DNA of 64,000 nucleotides, taken from Lotus japonicus (lineage: Eukaryota; Streptophyta; Magnoliopsida; Fabales; Fabaceae). Location of the stretch: NCBI RefSeq assembly GCF_012489685.1, contig NC_080045.1, positions 9,573,648 through 9,637,647 of the forward strand. The letters are read 5' to 3'. Positions 1-12,749 of the stretch are shown here, in pieces. Positions within the stretch are counted from its first letter, which is position 1; each line of letters starts with the position of its first letter. A program made the translations under genes and the position numbers. Below the pieces are notes generated by a model, which worked only from the letters and a program-made list of their open reading frames with translations, had not been told where the DNA came from and did not search any database.

Positions 1-3000
1 CGTGAGGGAATACTTCCTTTACAGTGAAAGGTCCCGACCAACGAGACTTTAATTTTCCCGGAAATAATCTTAACCTTGAGTTATAAAGTAAAACTTGTTG
101 ACCAGGGAAAAACTCTCTTCTCACAATTTTACTATCATGCCACTTCTTAGTCCTTTCCTTATAAATGCGAGAACTCTCATAGGCTTGAAGCCTAAATTCA
201 TCCAACTCATTTAATTGCAAGAGTCTCTTACCACTAGCATCTTTTAAATCAAAATTCAGGCATTTTGTTGCCCAATAAGCCTTATGTTCAAGTTCCACTG
301 GCAAGTGACATGACTTCCCATAAACTAGTTGAAATGGAGAAGTTCCAATAGGAGTTTTGAACGCAGTTCGGTACGCCCATAAAGTGTCGTCTAATTTCTT
401 AGACCAATCTTTACGGGACGAACTAACCACCTTTTCTAAAATCCTTTTGAGCTCCCTATTTGAAACTTCAACCTGACCACTAGTTTGTGGGTGATAGGGG
501 GTAGCAACCTTGTGCTTGACACCATATTTTTCTAAAAGGGATTCAAATGCTTTGTTACAAAAATGTGCCCCCCCGTCACTAATGATAGCCCTTGGAACTC
601 CAAATCTAGTGAAAATATTTTTCTTTAGAAATGCCACTACAACCTTGGCATCATTTGTTGAGAGGGCGGAAGCTTCAACCCACTTAGAAACATAGTCTAC
701 AGCCACAAGAATGTACTGACATCCATAGGAAGCTGGGAAAGGTCCCATGAAATCGATACCCCACACGTCAAAAAGTTCAACTTCTAAAATATTTTTCAGG
801 GGCATCTCATTCTTCCTAGAGATGTTTCCAGTTCTTTGGCACCTATCACACCTCTCAACAAATTGCCTACTATCTTTGAATAGTGAAGGCCAATAAAAAC
901 CACTTTGGAGGACCTTTGCTGCTGTCCTTTCTCCACTAAAATGTCCCCCATACTCAGAGCCATGGCAATGCCACAAAAGATTTTCAAATTCCTCCTCAGG
1001 GACACACTTCCTTATCACTCCATCAGCACACCACCTAAACAAAAAAGGTTCCTCCCACAGATAAAATTTAACATCATGCAAAAACTTCTTCTTTTGTTGC
1101 CATGTAAAATCAGGTGGCAATACACTAGCAGCTCTATAATTAGCAAAATTAGTGTACCAAGGTAAAGAAGAAGAGTTAAGGGAAAAAAGTTTCTCATCTG
1201 GAAATTCCTCAAAAATAGGAATTAAGTTGGAATCTCCGCCTTCAATTCTTGACAAGTGGTCAGCAACACCATTGTCCTTCCTTTTCTTATCTTTGATATC
1301 CAGATCAAACTCTTGCAGAAGTAAGATCCACCTTATCAACCTGGGTTTAGAGTCCTGCTTAGACAGTAAATGCTTCAAGGCAGAGTGGTCAGTATGAACA
1401 ATAACTTTAGAGCCCACCACATATGACCTAAACTTTTCACATGCAAAAACAATAGCAAGTAATTCTTTTTCAGTGGTTGTATAATTCCTTTGTGCTTCTT
1501 TTAAAACCTTACTAGCATAATAGATCGCATGCAACACTTTTTCTTTCTTTTGACACAACACAGCTCCTACAGCTATATCACTCGCATCACACATTATTTC
1601 AAACAGTAAAGACCAATCAGGTGCAACTATCACAGGAGCAGTTACAAGTCTTTGTTTAATCAAATTAAAAGCACTAACACAATGTTCATCAAATATGAAT
1701 GGAGCATCTTTCTCAAGTAGATTTGTCATGGGTTTAGCAATTTTTGAAAAATCTTTAATGAAACGTCTATAGAAACCGGCATGACCTAGAAAACTTCTAA
1801 CACCTTTTATATTAGAAGGGGGAGGGAGTTTATCAATTACTTCAATTTTTGCTCTATCCACTTCTAACCCCTTTTCAGAGACACGATGGCCAAGAACAAT
1901 TCCATCACGAACCATAAAATGACATTTTTCCCAATTCAAAACTAAATTTGTTTCTTGACATCGTTTCAATACAAGAGTAAGGTTATGCAAGCATGCATCA
2001 AAAGTAGGACCAAACACAGAAAAATCATCCATAAATATTTCAATGCAGTGTTCAATAAGATCAGAGAAAATAGCAAACATACATCGTTGAAAAGTTGCAG
2101 GAGCATTACAAAGCCCAAAAGGCATTCTCCTATAAGCAAACACCCCGTAGGGACAAGTAAAAGCAGTCTTCTCTTGGTCTTCAGGTGCAACAACAATTTG
2201 ATTATATCCAGAATAACCATCTAGAAAGCAATAATATTTATGTCCAGCTAACTTTTCAAGCATTTGATCAATAAAGGGGAGGGGGAAGTGATCTTTCCGG
2301 GTAGCTGAGTTAAGCCGCCGGTAGTCTATGCAAACTCTCCATCCCGTGACTTGTCTAGTTGGGATCAATTCGTTGTTCTCGTTCTGAACAACAGTGATTC
2401 CTCCTTTCTTAGGAACCACTTGAACTGGACTAGCCCATTCACTATCAGAAATCGGGTATATGATACCCGCATCAAGCAATTTTATTACTTCTTTTCTCAC
2501 CACCTCTTTCATTGTTGGATTAAGTCTCCTTTGAGGTTGGACCACAGGCTTATATTCATTTTCCATTAAAATTTTATGCATGCAAATTGTGGGGCTTATG
2601 CCCTTAATGTCATCAATAGTCCAACCCAAAGCTGACTTGTGCTCTCTCAGAACACGCAACAATTTCTCTTCTTCAAGAAGGGAAAGAGACTTGTTAATAA
2701 TAACAGGTTTAGATTCACCCTCCTCAAGATAAACATACTTGAGAGTGGATGGTAATTGTTTCAATTCAGCCTTATCTTTCTTTTTAGAACTTTCCTCATC
2801 TCTACGGAGTTCCTCTATCAAATTCCTCCTAGGGTGGTATTGGTTGAGGGAATCTAGTTGTCCTATGGCATCACTCACCTCTTCTTCCTCAAAATCTATA
2901 TCATCTACCTCTATTCCTTCCATGATCACAGTCTCGTAAGGATCCTTCATAGAGATTCTCATAAATTCCTTACACACAAACTCATCCACTACCTCGACTC

Positions 3001-5278
3001 TAAACACATCTTCTTCCTTGTTTGGGTGTTTCATATTCTTCCACACAGAAAATGTCACTCTCTCATCAGCTACTCTAAGGTCCATGGTCCCCAATTCTAC
3101 ATCTATTAACGCTCTCCCAGTAGCTAGGAATGGTCTACCTAAAATGAGAGGGACCCTAGTGTCTTCTTCCATATCTAACACCACAAAGTCTACAGGAAAA
3201 ACAAATTTATCAACTCGCACTAACACATCCTCCACTATTCCATAGGGTGTCTTAAGTGACCTATCAGCTAACTGGAGAGAGATCATAGTAGGGGTGACTT
3301 CTCCTATATCTAACCGTTCAAACATGGTCAAAGGCATCAAATTAATACTAGCACCTAGATCACACAAAGCTCTTCCTACAGTTAGACCTTCTATGTCAAC
3401 AGATATTGTGAAGCTGCCAGGATCTTTTAGTTTAGGAGGAAGCTTCTTCTGCAGAATAGCACTGCATTCCTCAGTTAACATTATAGTTTCACTCTCCTCA
3501 CTTAACTTCCTTCTCCTTGACAAAATGTCTTTCATAAACTTAGCATAAGTGGGCATTTTCTCCAATGCTTCAGAAAAAGGAATGTTAATTTGAAGCTTCT
3601 TAAAAACTTCTAAAAAATTTGAAAACTGTTTTTCCAAATTCTTTTTTACTAAAGCATTGGGAAAAGGAATTTTGCCACAACAAGCAGGACTTTTCTTTTC
3701 TTTATTCTCACTTACTATCATATTTTCACTCTGATCTTTTTCCTTACTTATTGCTTCAGATTCACTTTTATTACCAGCCTCACTGTTATTCTTTTCACTA
3801 TCTTTTTTCTTTTCAATTTCATGCATAACTTTTCCACTTCTTAGAGTAACAGCAGAAATATTCTCCCTAGGATTAGGCACAGTGTTACTAGGAAACATAC
3901 CTGGAGGTCTCTCAGATAATTGTTTGGAAATTTGACCGACCTGATTCTCCAAATTTTTTATCGAAGCCTCCTGATTCTTAAAGTTATTTCTGGACTCATT
4001 GATGAAGCTATCTGTGGACACCTGAAGCTTGCTAGTAGCTTGTGCCAGTTCTCCCACAATATCTTCTAGGCTCTTCTTTCCACTTCCTTGCTCTTGAGAG
4101 GACGGAGGTTTTTGATCTTGACTATAACCCCTTTGATTAGAGTACTGCCTCGAATTTCCAGACTTGTCTTGATCTCTCCATGAGAAGTTAGGGTGATTCC
4201 TCCAACCCGGATTGTAGGTATTTGAGTAAGGGTTGTTTTGAGGATTACCCATTGCCTTCACTTCCTCATCAAATTCAGCATCTTCAACACTTGGTTTCCG
4301 ACCGTCCAAACGTTGTACTATGGCATCCATCTTTTGTGACAACTTCCTGTTAGAGGCGAGAACGTCATCATTTGTTCCAACTCCATGCACACTTTCCCGG
4401 TTCTCTCTATCATAGTCTGACTGTGAAGATCTAGTGGCCAAATTGTCGATGATCTCAAGAGCTCTGTGTGCAGGCAATGAATCAAATGCACTATTAGCTG
4501 CTGCGTCCAACATACCTCTTGCGTACTCACGCAATGATGAGTAGAATTTGTCAACTTGTTCACCAGCAGAAATATTATGACCTGGACACTTTCTCAGAAG
4601 TTCTTGGAAACGCTCCCAAGCCTCATACAAATTTTCAGATTTGCTTTGTTTAAATGCATAAATTTCCTGCTTCGCCTTCCTGATGCGTGTGGATGGAAAG
4701 AATTTGGCGATAAATTTTTCCGCCAAGTCCTCACATGTTCGAATGCTGTTAGGGGGTTGTGACCTCAACCAATCTTCTGCAGTATCCTTCAAAGTGTAGT
4801 GAAAAAGAATCATCCGGACTGTATCCAAGCTGACTTCACGCCTTTTTAGAGACTCACAATGTCTGGTGAATCTGTCCATGTGAGCATGCGGATCCTCAGT
4901 AGCTTTACCTCCAAACTGATGTTGGCTCACCAACTGAATATAATGATGTGGAATCTGAAAGTTGTCTGGTAGGTCTGCTGGAAGAACAACACTGCCCTCA
5001 TATGTGTAGTTCATACGAGGGGCAGTGATTTCCCTCAATGTTCTCTGAGCCTCACGTTCAGCTTCTTCTTCTTTCTGGCGAAGGATCCGAGCTTCAACCT
5101 CAGCTTCCACTCTCGCTTCAAACTCAGCTCGATTTCTTGCTTCATCTTGTGCTTCTACCATTGCAGCGGTTGCTTTGGCTTGACTCTTCTTCTTCCTTTG
5201 CCGTGCACGATTGGATCGACAAGTTCTTTCAATTTCTTGATCAAACAACAAAGATTCAGGACTGACTGTACCTCGCAT
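1..5278 (-). CDS. Athila-like Ty3/gypsy gag-pol polyprotein (C-terminus beyond window)
   Basis: Retrotransposon polyprotein making Gag, protease, reverse transcriptase, RNase H and integrase. One minus-strand frame starts at ATG 5278-5276 and I found no stop in reading it to base 1 (about 1759 codons), so it is open at the window edge. In order: charged N-terminus (about 1-90), retrotransposon-gag domain (about 100-260), an [11 protein letters not shown] motif typical of Athila-type Gag with no CCHC knuckle seen, aspartic protease with LCDLGAS (Asp about 640), RT with FMDDFSVF (Asp 1084/1085), RNase H with MCDASD (about 1231), integrase zinc finger (about 1432-1470), and DD35E residues near D1509, D1568 and E1604. 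An open frame of this length suggests a fairly young or recently active copy. Seen: the motifs. Known: Athila/Tat domain order. Inferred: competence. Confidence 0.9.
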   Translation of the reverse strand, partial: MRGTVSPESLLFDQEIERTCRSNRARQRKKKSQAKATAAMVEAQDEARNRAEFEARVEAEVEARILRQKEEEAEREAQRTLREITAPRMNYTYEGSVVLPADLPDNFQIPHHYIQLVSQHQFGGKATEDPHAHMDRFTRHCESLKRREVSLDTVRMILFHYTLKDTAEDWLRSQPPNSIRTCEDLAEKFIAKFFPSTRIRKAKQEIYAFKQSKSENLYEAWERFQELLRKCPGHNISAGEQVDKFYSSLREYARGMLDAAANSAFDSLPAHRALEIIDNLATRSSQSDYDRENRESVHGVGTNDDVLASNRKLSQKMDAIVQRLDGRKPSVEDAEFDEEVKAMGNPQNNPYSNTYNPGWRNHPNFSWRDQDKSGNSRQYSNQRGYSQDQKPPSSQEQGSGKKSLEDIVGELAQATSKLQVSTDSFINESRNNFKNQEASIKNLENQVGQISKQLSERPPGMFPSNTVPNPRENISAVTLRSGKVMHEIEKKKDSEKNNSEAGNKSESEAISKEKDQSENMIVSENKEKKSPACCGKIPFPNALVKKNLEKQFSNFLEVFKKLQINIPFSEALEKMPTYAKFMKDILSRRRKLSEESETIMLTEECSAILQKKLPPKLKDPGSFTISVDIEGLTVGRALCDLGASINLMPLTMFERLDIGEVTPTMISLQLADRSLKTPYGIVEDVLVRVDKFVFPVDFVVLDMEEDTRVPLILGRPFLATGRALIDVELGTMDLRVADERVTFSVWKNMKHPNKEEDVFRVEVVDEFVCKEFMRISMKDPYETVIMEGIEVDDIDFEEEEVSDAIGQLDSLNQYHPRRNLIEELRRDEESSKKKDKAELKQLPSTLKYVYLEEGESKPVIINKSLSLLEEEKLLRVLREHKSALGWTIDDIKGISPTICMHKILMENEYKPVVQPQRRLNPTMKEVVRKEVIKLLDAGIIYPISDSEWASPVQVVPKKGGITVVQNENNELIPTRQVTGWRVCIDYRRLNSATRKDHFPLPFIDQMLEKLAGHKYYCFLDGYSGYNQIVVAPEDQEKTAFTCPYGVFAYRRMPFGLCNAPATFQRCMFAIFSDLIEHCIEIFMDDFSVFGPTFDACLHNLTLVLKRCQETNLVLNWEKCHFMVRDGIVLGHRVSEKGLEVDRAKIEVIDKLPPPSNIKGVRSFLGHAGFYRRFIKDFSKIAKPMTNLLEKDAPFIFDEHCVSAFNLIKQRLVTAPVIVAPDWSLLFEIMCDASDIAVGAVLCQKKEKVLHAIYYASKVLKEAQRNYTTTEKELLAIVFACEKFRSYVVGSKVIVHTDHSALKHLLSKQDSKPRLIRWILLLQEFDLDIKDKKRKDNGVADHLSRIEGGDSNLIPIFEEFPDEKLFSLNSSSLPWYTNFANYRAASVLPPDFTWQQKKKFLHDVKFYLWEEPFLFRWCADGVIRKCVPEEEFENLLWHCHGSEYGGHFSGERTAAKVLQSGFYWPSLFKDSRQFVERCDRCQRTGNISRKNEMPLKNILEVELFDVWGIDFMGPFPASYGCQYILVAVDYVSKWVEASALSTNDAKVVVAFLKKNIFTRFGVPRAIISDGGAHFCNKAFESLLEKYGVKHKVATPYHPQTSGQVEVSNRELKRILEKVVSSSRKDWSKKLDDTLWAYRTAFKTPIGTSPFQLVYGKSCHLPVELEHKAYWATKCLNFDLKDASGKRLLQLNELDEFRLQAYESSRIYKERTKKWHDSKIVRREFFPGQQVLLYNSRLRLFPGKLKSRWSGPFTVKEVFPH

Positions 5279-5376
5279 GCACTAACAAACAGAAGTTAGT
5301 AATACCCGCACAAGAGAATTAAAGTAAAAATCCTAACAAATAGATTCAGATAAATTAGAAAAGAAACTAAACACAA

Positions 5377-5394
5377 TCCCCGGCAACGGCGCCA
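5377..5394 (-). other. Primer binding site, tRNA-Asp type
   Basis: Read on the minus strand this is TGGCGCCGTTGCCGGGGA, an 18-base match to the complement of the plant tRNA-Asp(GUC) 3' end as I know it. It lies 6 bp inside the LTR edge, in the right place and orientation to prime the gag-pol element that starts at 5278. Confidence 0.85.
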
Positions 5395-5400
5395 AAAACT

Positions 5401-6732
5401 TGATGTGCCAAACTGCAAGTGTACAGTTTCGCCCGGGGTTTTAATTATCGAACATAAGGATTGTGATAGTTTACTTCTAATGTTACCAAATTCTCGTTGT
5501 AAGGACGAAAAGCGAAATTAAAAGAGGATTTAGTTGGTTGCTAGAACGAAGTAACAAGAAAACGTGGAAAAGATAATTACTGATTTGAAATCACTTAGAG
5601 AAAAGCGCACCGGGGAATTGATTTCGTTTACCCTTGCTATGTTTCTACCCGCTACAATTATATGTGAAATTAGTTAAATCTGTTCCTGGTGCTAAGCCTA
5701 TATGTTTACTTGCTAATCCCTTAGTCAAGCACCCCTTCTAGTTAATTAGTGATAGCTAATTCCTTAGTACCTAATCCTAATTAACTAGAGGTACAATTTC
5801 ATGTTCAGGCAAACACAAATAAATTGCTACCCTTATCCCTAAGGCGTAGAGACCCTTATTCAATTTCTTCCTAGATCCCTATCATCTACCAATTTCCCAA
5901 TTGTGCAAACGATAGCATGAAACCCTTTCGCGATTGGATTCAATAGAATTAAAGAAGAAATTCATGAACTAAAATAACCATTCATATATAACTGAAACGT
6001 ATCAAAACATAGTTTAGAGAAAACTACATCATATCCCCAGTACAAGAGAGGATTAGTTCCTCATAGTCATAGGAAACAATTCAAGAAAAAGGTAGCAAAA
6101 CATCAAAAATCAATAGAAACCTGTAAGGGATCCTAAAGAACTCAGAGCTCTGCCTCCAAAGGTCTCTCTAAATGTTTCCACGTCAAAAAGATCCCCAAAA
6201 TTAGGTTAAAACCGTGTTTTTATAACCTTCCAGCCGAGCTTGGCGCAATTGCGCCATAAAACACTGAAAATAGCATGAAAATTCGGGCAGATAGGAAAAG
6301 CACGGAAATTGCGCGAAACAGTGAAGGATTGGCGCGAGTTTTCGTGCAAAAAATTCCAGCAACCATGAAGCTCAAGCATTTGCGCGAGAAACAAGCTGAA
6401 TTTGCACGGATTTGATGCCAAAATCTCCAGCCACTCCATATCTTAATCTTCTCTTGATTTCCTTCAAATCTTCCTCTAAAACAAAGCAAATAACAACTGA
6501 TTAGAAATAATTATAAGATAACAATCTAAATTAAACTTATCTTATCCTAGAATAGAATCATTTAAATCCTAACAAAAACTAGAAAGATATCATAAAAACT
6601 AATAAAACTAATTAAAATAACCAAATACTAAAATAATGCAAATACCCAACTAAAACTAATGAAATCACTCAAATAGAATCAACAAAACATGCAAATTACC
6701 ACACTAAAGACACATAGAACCTAGGGTTATCA
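5401..6732 (-). repeat. 5' LTR of the Athila-like element
   Basis: The LTR begins TGATGTGCC and ends GGTTATCA on the plus strand, giving TGAT...ATCA termini. It sits 6 bp from the primer binding site of the gag-pol element. Length is 1332 bp, within the usual Athila range. The partner LTR lies left of the window, so the target-site duplication and LTR divergence cannot be read here. No coding frame in it looks real. Confidence 0.85.
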
Positions 6733-7598
6733 ATTGTATTTTAGGAAATATTAGGATTTAATTTCGAAATAAATTAAGTTTGATATCTTTCAGATTCAAA
6801 CTTATTTAGGTTGTTATTTTAAAACTCTATCTTTAGGATTTTTTTTAGGATTTGATTTTGATATCTTTTAGGATTTGATTTTGATTAGGATTTGTGATCT
6901 CAGCTCCTATTTAAGGGTTTGTGCTGAGAGAAACAAGGACCTTTACCTTCTACATTATTATTTTATGCAATTTCGAATTTCAGTAATTATTAGAGTTCTG
7001 CTAGGGTTTATGCTTTTAATCCTTATTCTCTTCTCCAATATAATTGTTGAATTCGCCCCATCCATGGAAGGCTAATTTCCTTCGAACGAATTCCTTTGCA
7101 AAGTATATCGCGCTCTTGAGGTATAGTGCTTAATAGAATTCAACTGATTAGTTTTCTTCATCTCTAATTCTGGCTTAGGTTTGCTTAATTCCTCAGGTTC
7201 ACGAATTAGAAGATGATGTATGTTCGCTTAGTTCATATTAGGGCGTAAAGGATTCTTAATCGCTTAGTTTAGGAATCTGTGAATTAGTTATTGCTTAGTT
7301 AATTAATTCTCACGAACTAGGAAACTAATAACAAGAATTGATCTTTAGATACCCGTGATTGAGCAGCGATATACTGAACAAAGGGATTCGTCCGTCTTTA
7401 ATTGATCATATGAATCTTTGTTTACTTTCTGCTAATCTTTTGAACTGAATAACAAAAACCCCCCAGTGTGTGTGCGTTGTGCGTTCTTAATACTGAATCT
7501 TTGTTCAAACGATAATCCTTGGGAAACGACCTAGGAGTCACTTCCTAGTTACAACAGTTTTCTTAATTAATTATTTGTATCGGGTACGGCCTCGAACA
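6733..7598 (+). repeat. LTR-like remnant, family not identified
   Basis: There is no convincing gene. The sequence has LTR-promoter character: repeated TTAGGATTTGATTTTGAT words near 6830-6890, a TATTTAAG-like box near 6909, a leader-like stretch, and a sequence near 7520-7595 (GGGAAACGACCTAGGAGTCA and GTATCGGGTACGGCC) resembling 3' ends of plant gypsy LTRs. It abuts the truncated edge of the tandem duplication at about 7599. Calling it part of an LTR is an inference from style, not from a second copy. Confidence 0.4.
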
Positions 7599-9149
7599 GG
7601 GAGAGGGCAGCAAAAAGCGAGACAGGAAGGTGAGGTCATGAGAGAAGGCTGCGAAGGAGCCATTGTACCCTAAGAGAGAAAATTTAGAGTGCCGCAGACC
7701 GTGGCATCAAGCTGACCCTCGCCGGCGAGAGGAGCCAGGTAAGAGTCTTAATGCACATTTGACGGAGTTGCTTCGTGAGGTCGACAACCCACGCGGTTGA
7801 GGAAGGCGAGAAATAGGCCGACCCGCCCCGAGTGGCGTTGGATAAAATGAACTGGTGCGAGTATCACCGTTCGGCAGGCCATGACACGAGAGATTGCTTT
7901 ACCCTGAAGAACGAGATTGAGAGGCTTATTCGAGCAGGACGATCGCAGTGAACGACCGTGGCGATCGGTGGAATGGAGAACGGCAGTAAGGGAACCGGTA
8001 CAGAGTGGGCCGTCAGCAGGATGACAGCAGGCGAGACGACCGCCGACGCACGCCAACTGCTGACAAAAAGGAAACACTGGCAACAAGGAAGAAGGGGGCG
8101 GAAGAAACCTTTAATAAAGACCTTGAGCCGCCAGTTGGGACAATAAACACAATCGTGGGTGGCTTCGGCGGGGGAGGAGACACAGCGTCGGCAAGGCAAA
8201 GGCACGTCAGAGCAGTGACATCAGTGCAATAGTATGAAACTCCATTCGGTTTCCAACATCCAGATATTGTGATATTGTCGGCAGATTTCGAAGGTATCAA
8301 GACACACAAGGACGATCCTGTGGTTGTAATGATAAGGATTAACATTTTTAATGTACGGCGGGTTCTTTTGGACTAAGGGAGCTCCGCTGACATCATCTAA
8401 GGAGATGCTTTTGATCAATTAGGATTGACGGACAAAGATTTGATGCCCTACACAGGAACGTTGGTAGGCTTCTCGGGCGAGCAAGTCTGGGTACGCATAT
8501 ATGTAGATCTGGACACAGTCTTTGGTATCAACGATAACGCCAAGCTACTCCGCGTAAGGTATCTTGTATTGCAGGTTGTGGCATCCTACAACGTCATCAT
8601 TGGAAGGAACACACTCAATCGCCTCTGTGCAGTAATTTCGACGGCACACCTGGCGGTGAAATATCCGCTGATAAGTGGAAAAGTGGGAAAGATTGTAGTT
8701 GATCAAAGGAGGGCGAGAGAATGTTACAACAACTGTCTCAACCTGTATGGAAAGAAAGGAGCTGGCGAGGGACACATGTGTCTTGAGGTTGAGGTCATCC
8801 AAGGTAACCAAGGCAGGCAAGGGGAATCGAAGCACGAGGTTGACAGGAAGATAGCAAGATCAGGGAGCAACAAAGGACAGGTCAGTATAGATGGCAGGAC
8901 GGGCAAGGATAGACAGTTCACGGACGCTCATGCAGAGGAGCGTTGGGCAAGTGTGATCGCAGATTTAGAAGCATATAAATTCAGCATGGGGTGTTGGCGA
9001 TCGAGCCCAGGCTCACGGTTAGTCAAGAGAGACACTTAGAGAAGCTGGTAGAGGACAACTTTGACCTCTTCAGCTGGAGCTCAAAAGACCCAGAACTCTG
9101 GGAACTGCCGATGTTCAGGAAACAGAGTCTCGTGAATTCAGGGCGATAT
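7599..9149 (+). pseudogene. Truncated Tat-like gypsy gag-end/protease copy (left edge of duplication)
   Basis: A remnant matching the end of Gag, the zinc knuckle and the aspartic protease of the downstream gypsy copies. It starts abruptly in mid-gag at about 7599. The protease core, which reads LLDQGSSADIIY in the 28 kb copy, is broken here by stops at the Gln after the catalytic Asp and just after ADII. The longest open piece (8425-9039) is the post-protease segment. It ends at the same gypsy/host junction as the second copy. It cannot encode a working protease. Confidence 0.8.
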
Positions 9150-10438
9150 TAAAGTATTGGAATAACAGGACTTCGACCTTCGATCTGGAGCTTCGAACTG
9201 ATCTAAACACTTAGCCAATTTATAAATCAAAATTTGAAGATTCTATCTCATGGTCTTGACCAGTGATTATGTGAAGGTCTTCCACAAAATCCTACCTTCG
9301 AACCTACTCTTGAGTCTTGTGGAACTCATTCGAATGTATCATAGAAAAATAAATAAGGTGAAATCTGTGGTACCCCAAAATTATTTTGGGTATGATACTC
9401 GCATTAATTAAGTAATTTAGCAGATTATTGTCATGTGAAATAAATTTTTAGCTGTCAAGGTTTATTGATGACAGAGTTGACGATATCTGGAGATCATGAC
9501 TGGCGTAGGATGAAAACGATGGTGTCCGACACCTTTGTTTTGAAATTAATTTTTGACGATGCAGAGGAGAAGAAGGGTTGGGAACTTTCTGGAGGATTAC
9601 TTTGCAAATAATGTTGAGAATATTAACACTTAAAATTTAGAGTATGTTTTATATTGGTACACGTCATTTAGAGCATGTATGACTCAATCAAAACATGTAT
9701 ATTTATTGATACACATCATTTTAAGTACCATATCTTGATCTAACTTAAGGTACCACAATAAGCATCTAGAAATAAAGGGGAATAAGAATAATAGCGCGGT
9801 AGTCGTGTATCTACCACATCTAAAGTAGCGATGGTGTCTAGTGATGCTACTAAGCGCATAAATTAACCATGCCAGCAGAACTTGCAATTCAGCAGACTTT
9901 GTGACACAAATGGTAGTTGTAAACTCATATCTCTTTTTACTATATTAGTTATGCCATTGGCCAATGATGTTGGCAAAGATGGGATGATCTTAACTGTCGT
10001 CACTGATCAATCATTTGTCACAGAAGCAACATGAACATTAATGAAATCATTTTCTATATCATAGGAATTGAACTAGGCTGATATATATTGACGAATCACT
10101 AACCCAATGAGAAATATAAAAATAAAAATATTTTATATTCTACCTCTTGTAACGTTTATATTTTTTGATCTATTCTGTGAAATATGTTGCCAAATGCCTT
10201 TAATTAAATCAGCTAACTTTAAGCTTTTATCTAAGTTAATAGATAGATGCTCCCAAACTTATATTTTTATACCTTGTACTCAATAATTTATAACAAGTGT
10301 AGCTATCCCCAACCTAAATTTATGGGGTGTGTTATAATGACATAAAATTTAAATTTGTGTGGACTTTACTCTTAGTTCGAAAGTTAAATTTATATGTATA
10401 TTTTATTTAGTTTATTTTATAAGATACAAAAGATCTCA
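9150..10438. other. AT-rich host-like DNA of the duplicated unit, no gene recognised
   Basis: This stretch and its twin at about 16677-17965 hold no open frame I believe. Visible landmarks are a near-perfect hairpin ACCCCAAAAT/ATTTTGGGT at about 9372-9391 and several short AT-rich direct repeats. It lies downstream of the defensin-like gene (minus strand) and so includes its 3' flank. Confidence 0.5.
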
Positions 10439-10992
10439 TCACTCATAACAACAACAAATCGTAAGCCCGGTAAGAGCGAATACAAAACAATTTCCTCCTT
10501 TCTTATAACCACTCCTAAAGCAGTTTTCTCTACAATCTGATCCATTATAGCAAAACTCAGTCCCAATGCAAGTTCAAGGAGGATTACCAAAGCTATTCTT
10601 CGAGCCAATCGATATTCCTGCATCAAACCCAAAGTTAATTAAAATTTCACCTTATTGATATATTAAACCACCCAAAATAACTTCAAAAAATTAGAAATCA
10701 TTATCTTGTGATGCACAGGTGACATCTTCTATTAAAATTTACAAACATTAAAAGTTGTTTTGAAAATATTTTCGAATCCCACCACTGCAAAACAATTTTT
10801 ATTTTATAATTAACATATAAGAACATTAAACGAATAAAGCATATACCTCTTTTAGTTGGAAGTTTTCTCATTTTTTTTGTTACAAAAATGTAAAAAGCAA
10901 TCAATCAAACAAACTTTTAAATTCATACCTGAAACAAAAATCAAAGTGAGGCATAAAATCAAGAGATGAGATGGACATTTGTGCATAAACAT
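10439..10992 (-). pseudogene. Defensin-like (DEFL) gene, unit 1 copy, nonsense-disabled
   Basis: The duplicate of the intact gene at 17966-18521. Exon 1 is 10929-10992 (64 bp, signal peptide) and exon 2 is 10439-10617 (179 bp), with the same GT donor and GATGCAG acceptor. The codon that is AGA in unit 2 is TGA here (10576-10574), upstream of all eight cysteines of the mature peptide, so any product would lack the fold. I saw no other coding difference between the copies, so loss looks recent. A TATA-like box at 11053-11062 is retained, so transcription is possible. Confidence 0.75.
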
Positions 10993-11679
10993 TTTGAGGA
11001 ATTTTAGCTTTTATTGTTTTACTCACAAGATGGAGACTAATATGCATTTCTCATTATATATAGTGGACCATATATAAATAGAATAACTTTTTTTTAGAAA
11101 GTGATAACTTAATAAGATGATATATTGAATAGATAATTAATATCATTAAAGTCAAATTAAATACTAAATATAATATTTACTGTATTCCAATAGTAATTAG
11201 TACTAGTATTCAATGCAAATTAATATTATTAATTATTGTAAAAATTATAATACAGGTTGACTTGAGTTTTATATTAATATATATATATATTAATAGTCAC
11301 TAAAAACACTTTATATTATTAATTATAGTGTAACGTTACTTTCAAAAAAAAATTATAGCAACGTTTAATTTTAAAATATTTCATGAAGAAATTTTCCAAT
11401 GTATAAAAAAGAATATTTCATGAAGATAAACAAAAATAATAATATATTTTCATTTTTAAAAAACATTGAATGACAAATTACATTTTTAGCTATGCTATTT
11501 ATTAATCATAAAGCTTGTAATACATTAAATAGAGTAAGTTGACTTGAGTTTTATACTAATAAAGTTATTAATGAGTTATTGAAGACACTTTGTATAATTA
11601 ATTAACTACTCTATCCATTCTTTAATATATGGAAAATGCTATAGTGCACGAGACAGACCTGACGTGTAATGCACGAAGT

Positions 11680-11829
11680 AATTTTCTGGCGGTTATAAAC
11701 CCCTTGTAGTGTTAAAACCGCCAGAAATTGCGAGTCGGATTTTGCAATTTGTGACACTTATGAGTTTCTGGAGGTTTGAAACTGCCAGGAAACGCGTTTC
11801 ATGCATGACACGACAAAATCTGTCGTGTC
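11680..11829. repeat. Cluster of three hairpins
   Basis: Three consecutive inverted repeats. First, AATTTTCTGGCGGTTATAA (11680-11698) with TTAAAACCGCCAGAAATT (11712-11729). Second, an imperfect stem around 11765-11792 built from the related words TTTCTGGAGGTTT and AAACTGCCAGGAAA. Third, GACACGACA/TGTCGTGTC (11807-11829) with a 5-base loop. The twin cluster is at about 19206-19355 in unit 2. The shared TTTCTGGCGGTTT-like arms suggest a foldback repeat. It may be a decayed MITE, as flanks contain TTAATATAT on both sides, but the ends are not proven. Confidence 0.6.
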
Positions 11830-11991
11830 ATATATACTCTGCTCTTAATATATATTATTATCTTAAGAGTATTTTTGTTTCTGTTTATTTATCTGTTACA
11901 TAATTTCAAGAAAACATTAATTACGTCTTATCAATTATACCCTTAACATGTTTAATTTTTAATGGTGGAAGGAAATTTTAAAAATCAAAAG

Positions 11992-12749
11992 GGAAAACTT
12001 AGATACAGTAACATTTATACAGTTGGTACTGTTTTCCAATAAAAAATTGACATATGTCCCATTAATAATTTTTTTTCATTTTTAACCGCTTCCCCTGATT
12101 CCCTGTAACAAGTCACGTTAATGCTATCGTTTCTACGTCTAAATTCCAATAACAAAAAAACTGCAGTTCTCAAATCTCACTTCGGATCCAATTCCTATTG
12201 TCAATTCTTTGGCTGAAATGTTAATGCTCTATCTCCAATCAATACTTTGTTCTTGCTTTCGCTGCTACAGAGTACGTTTCCTCCTCTTCAATTGCAAGTT
12301 CGACATTGGCTTTCCATTCTTCATGGTTGAAGCTCCATGCCTCACACCCAGTCGTCTGCACCGCTGCAACTGATAACAAAGATGGAGAAAAGGGGGCCAA
12401 CAATTAACAACAACAATGGAGAAAATGGGGTCAGATCAGGAGCATCCTCTTCGGTAGAACACATCTTATTGCAGCCAGCAGCACCCAATCGAAACGAAGA
12501 AGCCAAAAACCTGCAACCACATCTTGTGTTCACTTCCTTCACGAACAAGAGTCGCGTGGAGATCGTGACTCCTTCATTTCGTACGACCACCGAGCAAGAG
12601 ACGACGATGACTTGTTATAGGGAAAGAAGTTTTTTTTAAACTTACAAGAAAGAAGTTAAATATGAAAAAATAATTAATGGGATAGATGTCATTTTTTTAT
12701 TGGAAAACAGTAGCAACTGTATGAATGGTACTGTATCAAAGTTTTCCCC
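11992..12749. mobile_element. Non-autonomous Mutator-like element (unit 1)
   Basis: The ends are long terminal inverted repeats of about 90-95 bp. The left end begins GGGAAAACTTAGATACAGTA and the right end is its near-complement finishing TGTATCAAAGTTTTCCCC. The flanks are AAATCAAAA on the left and GAATCAAAA on the right: a 9-bp target duplication with one mismatch, as expected for Mutator-like elements. The 758-bp body has no transposase. The interior (about 12110-12620) is less AT-rich than the arms and may be captured host sequence, but I recognise no gene. The same element in unit 2 spans 19516-25141 and is split by a copia insertion. Confidence 0.85.

Noticed and set aside
7748..8345. 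Minus-strand frames of 110-113 codons
   Set aside because: Opposite-strand shadows of the gypsy nucleocapsid/protease region; repeated in each copy with the same breaks.
10417..10632. A 71-codon minus-strand frame with a hydrophobic start, also at 17944-18159
   Set aside because: Overlaps exon 2 of the defensin-like gene in another frame and would need no intron, but it has no cysteine pattern. The spliced frame explains the region better.
12337..12639. A 100-codon plus-strand frame inside the Mutator-like element
   Set aside because: No known domain and low-complexity N-terminus; an overlapping opposite frame is equally open. Noted as possible captured DNA only.
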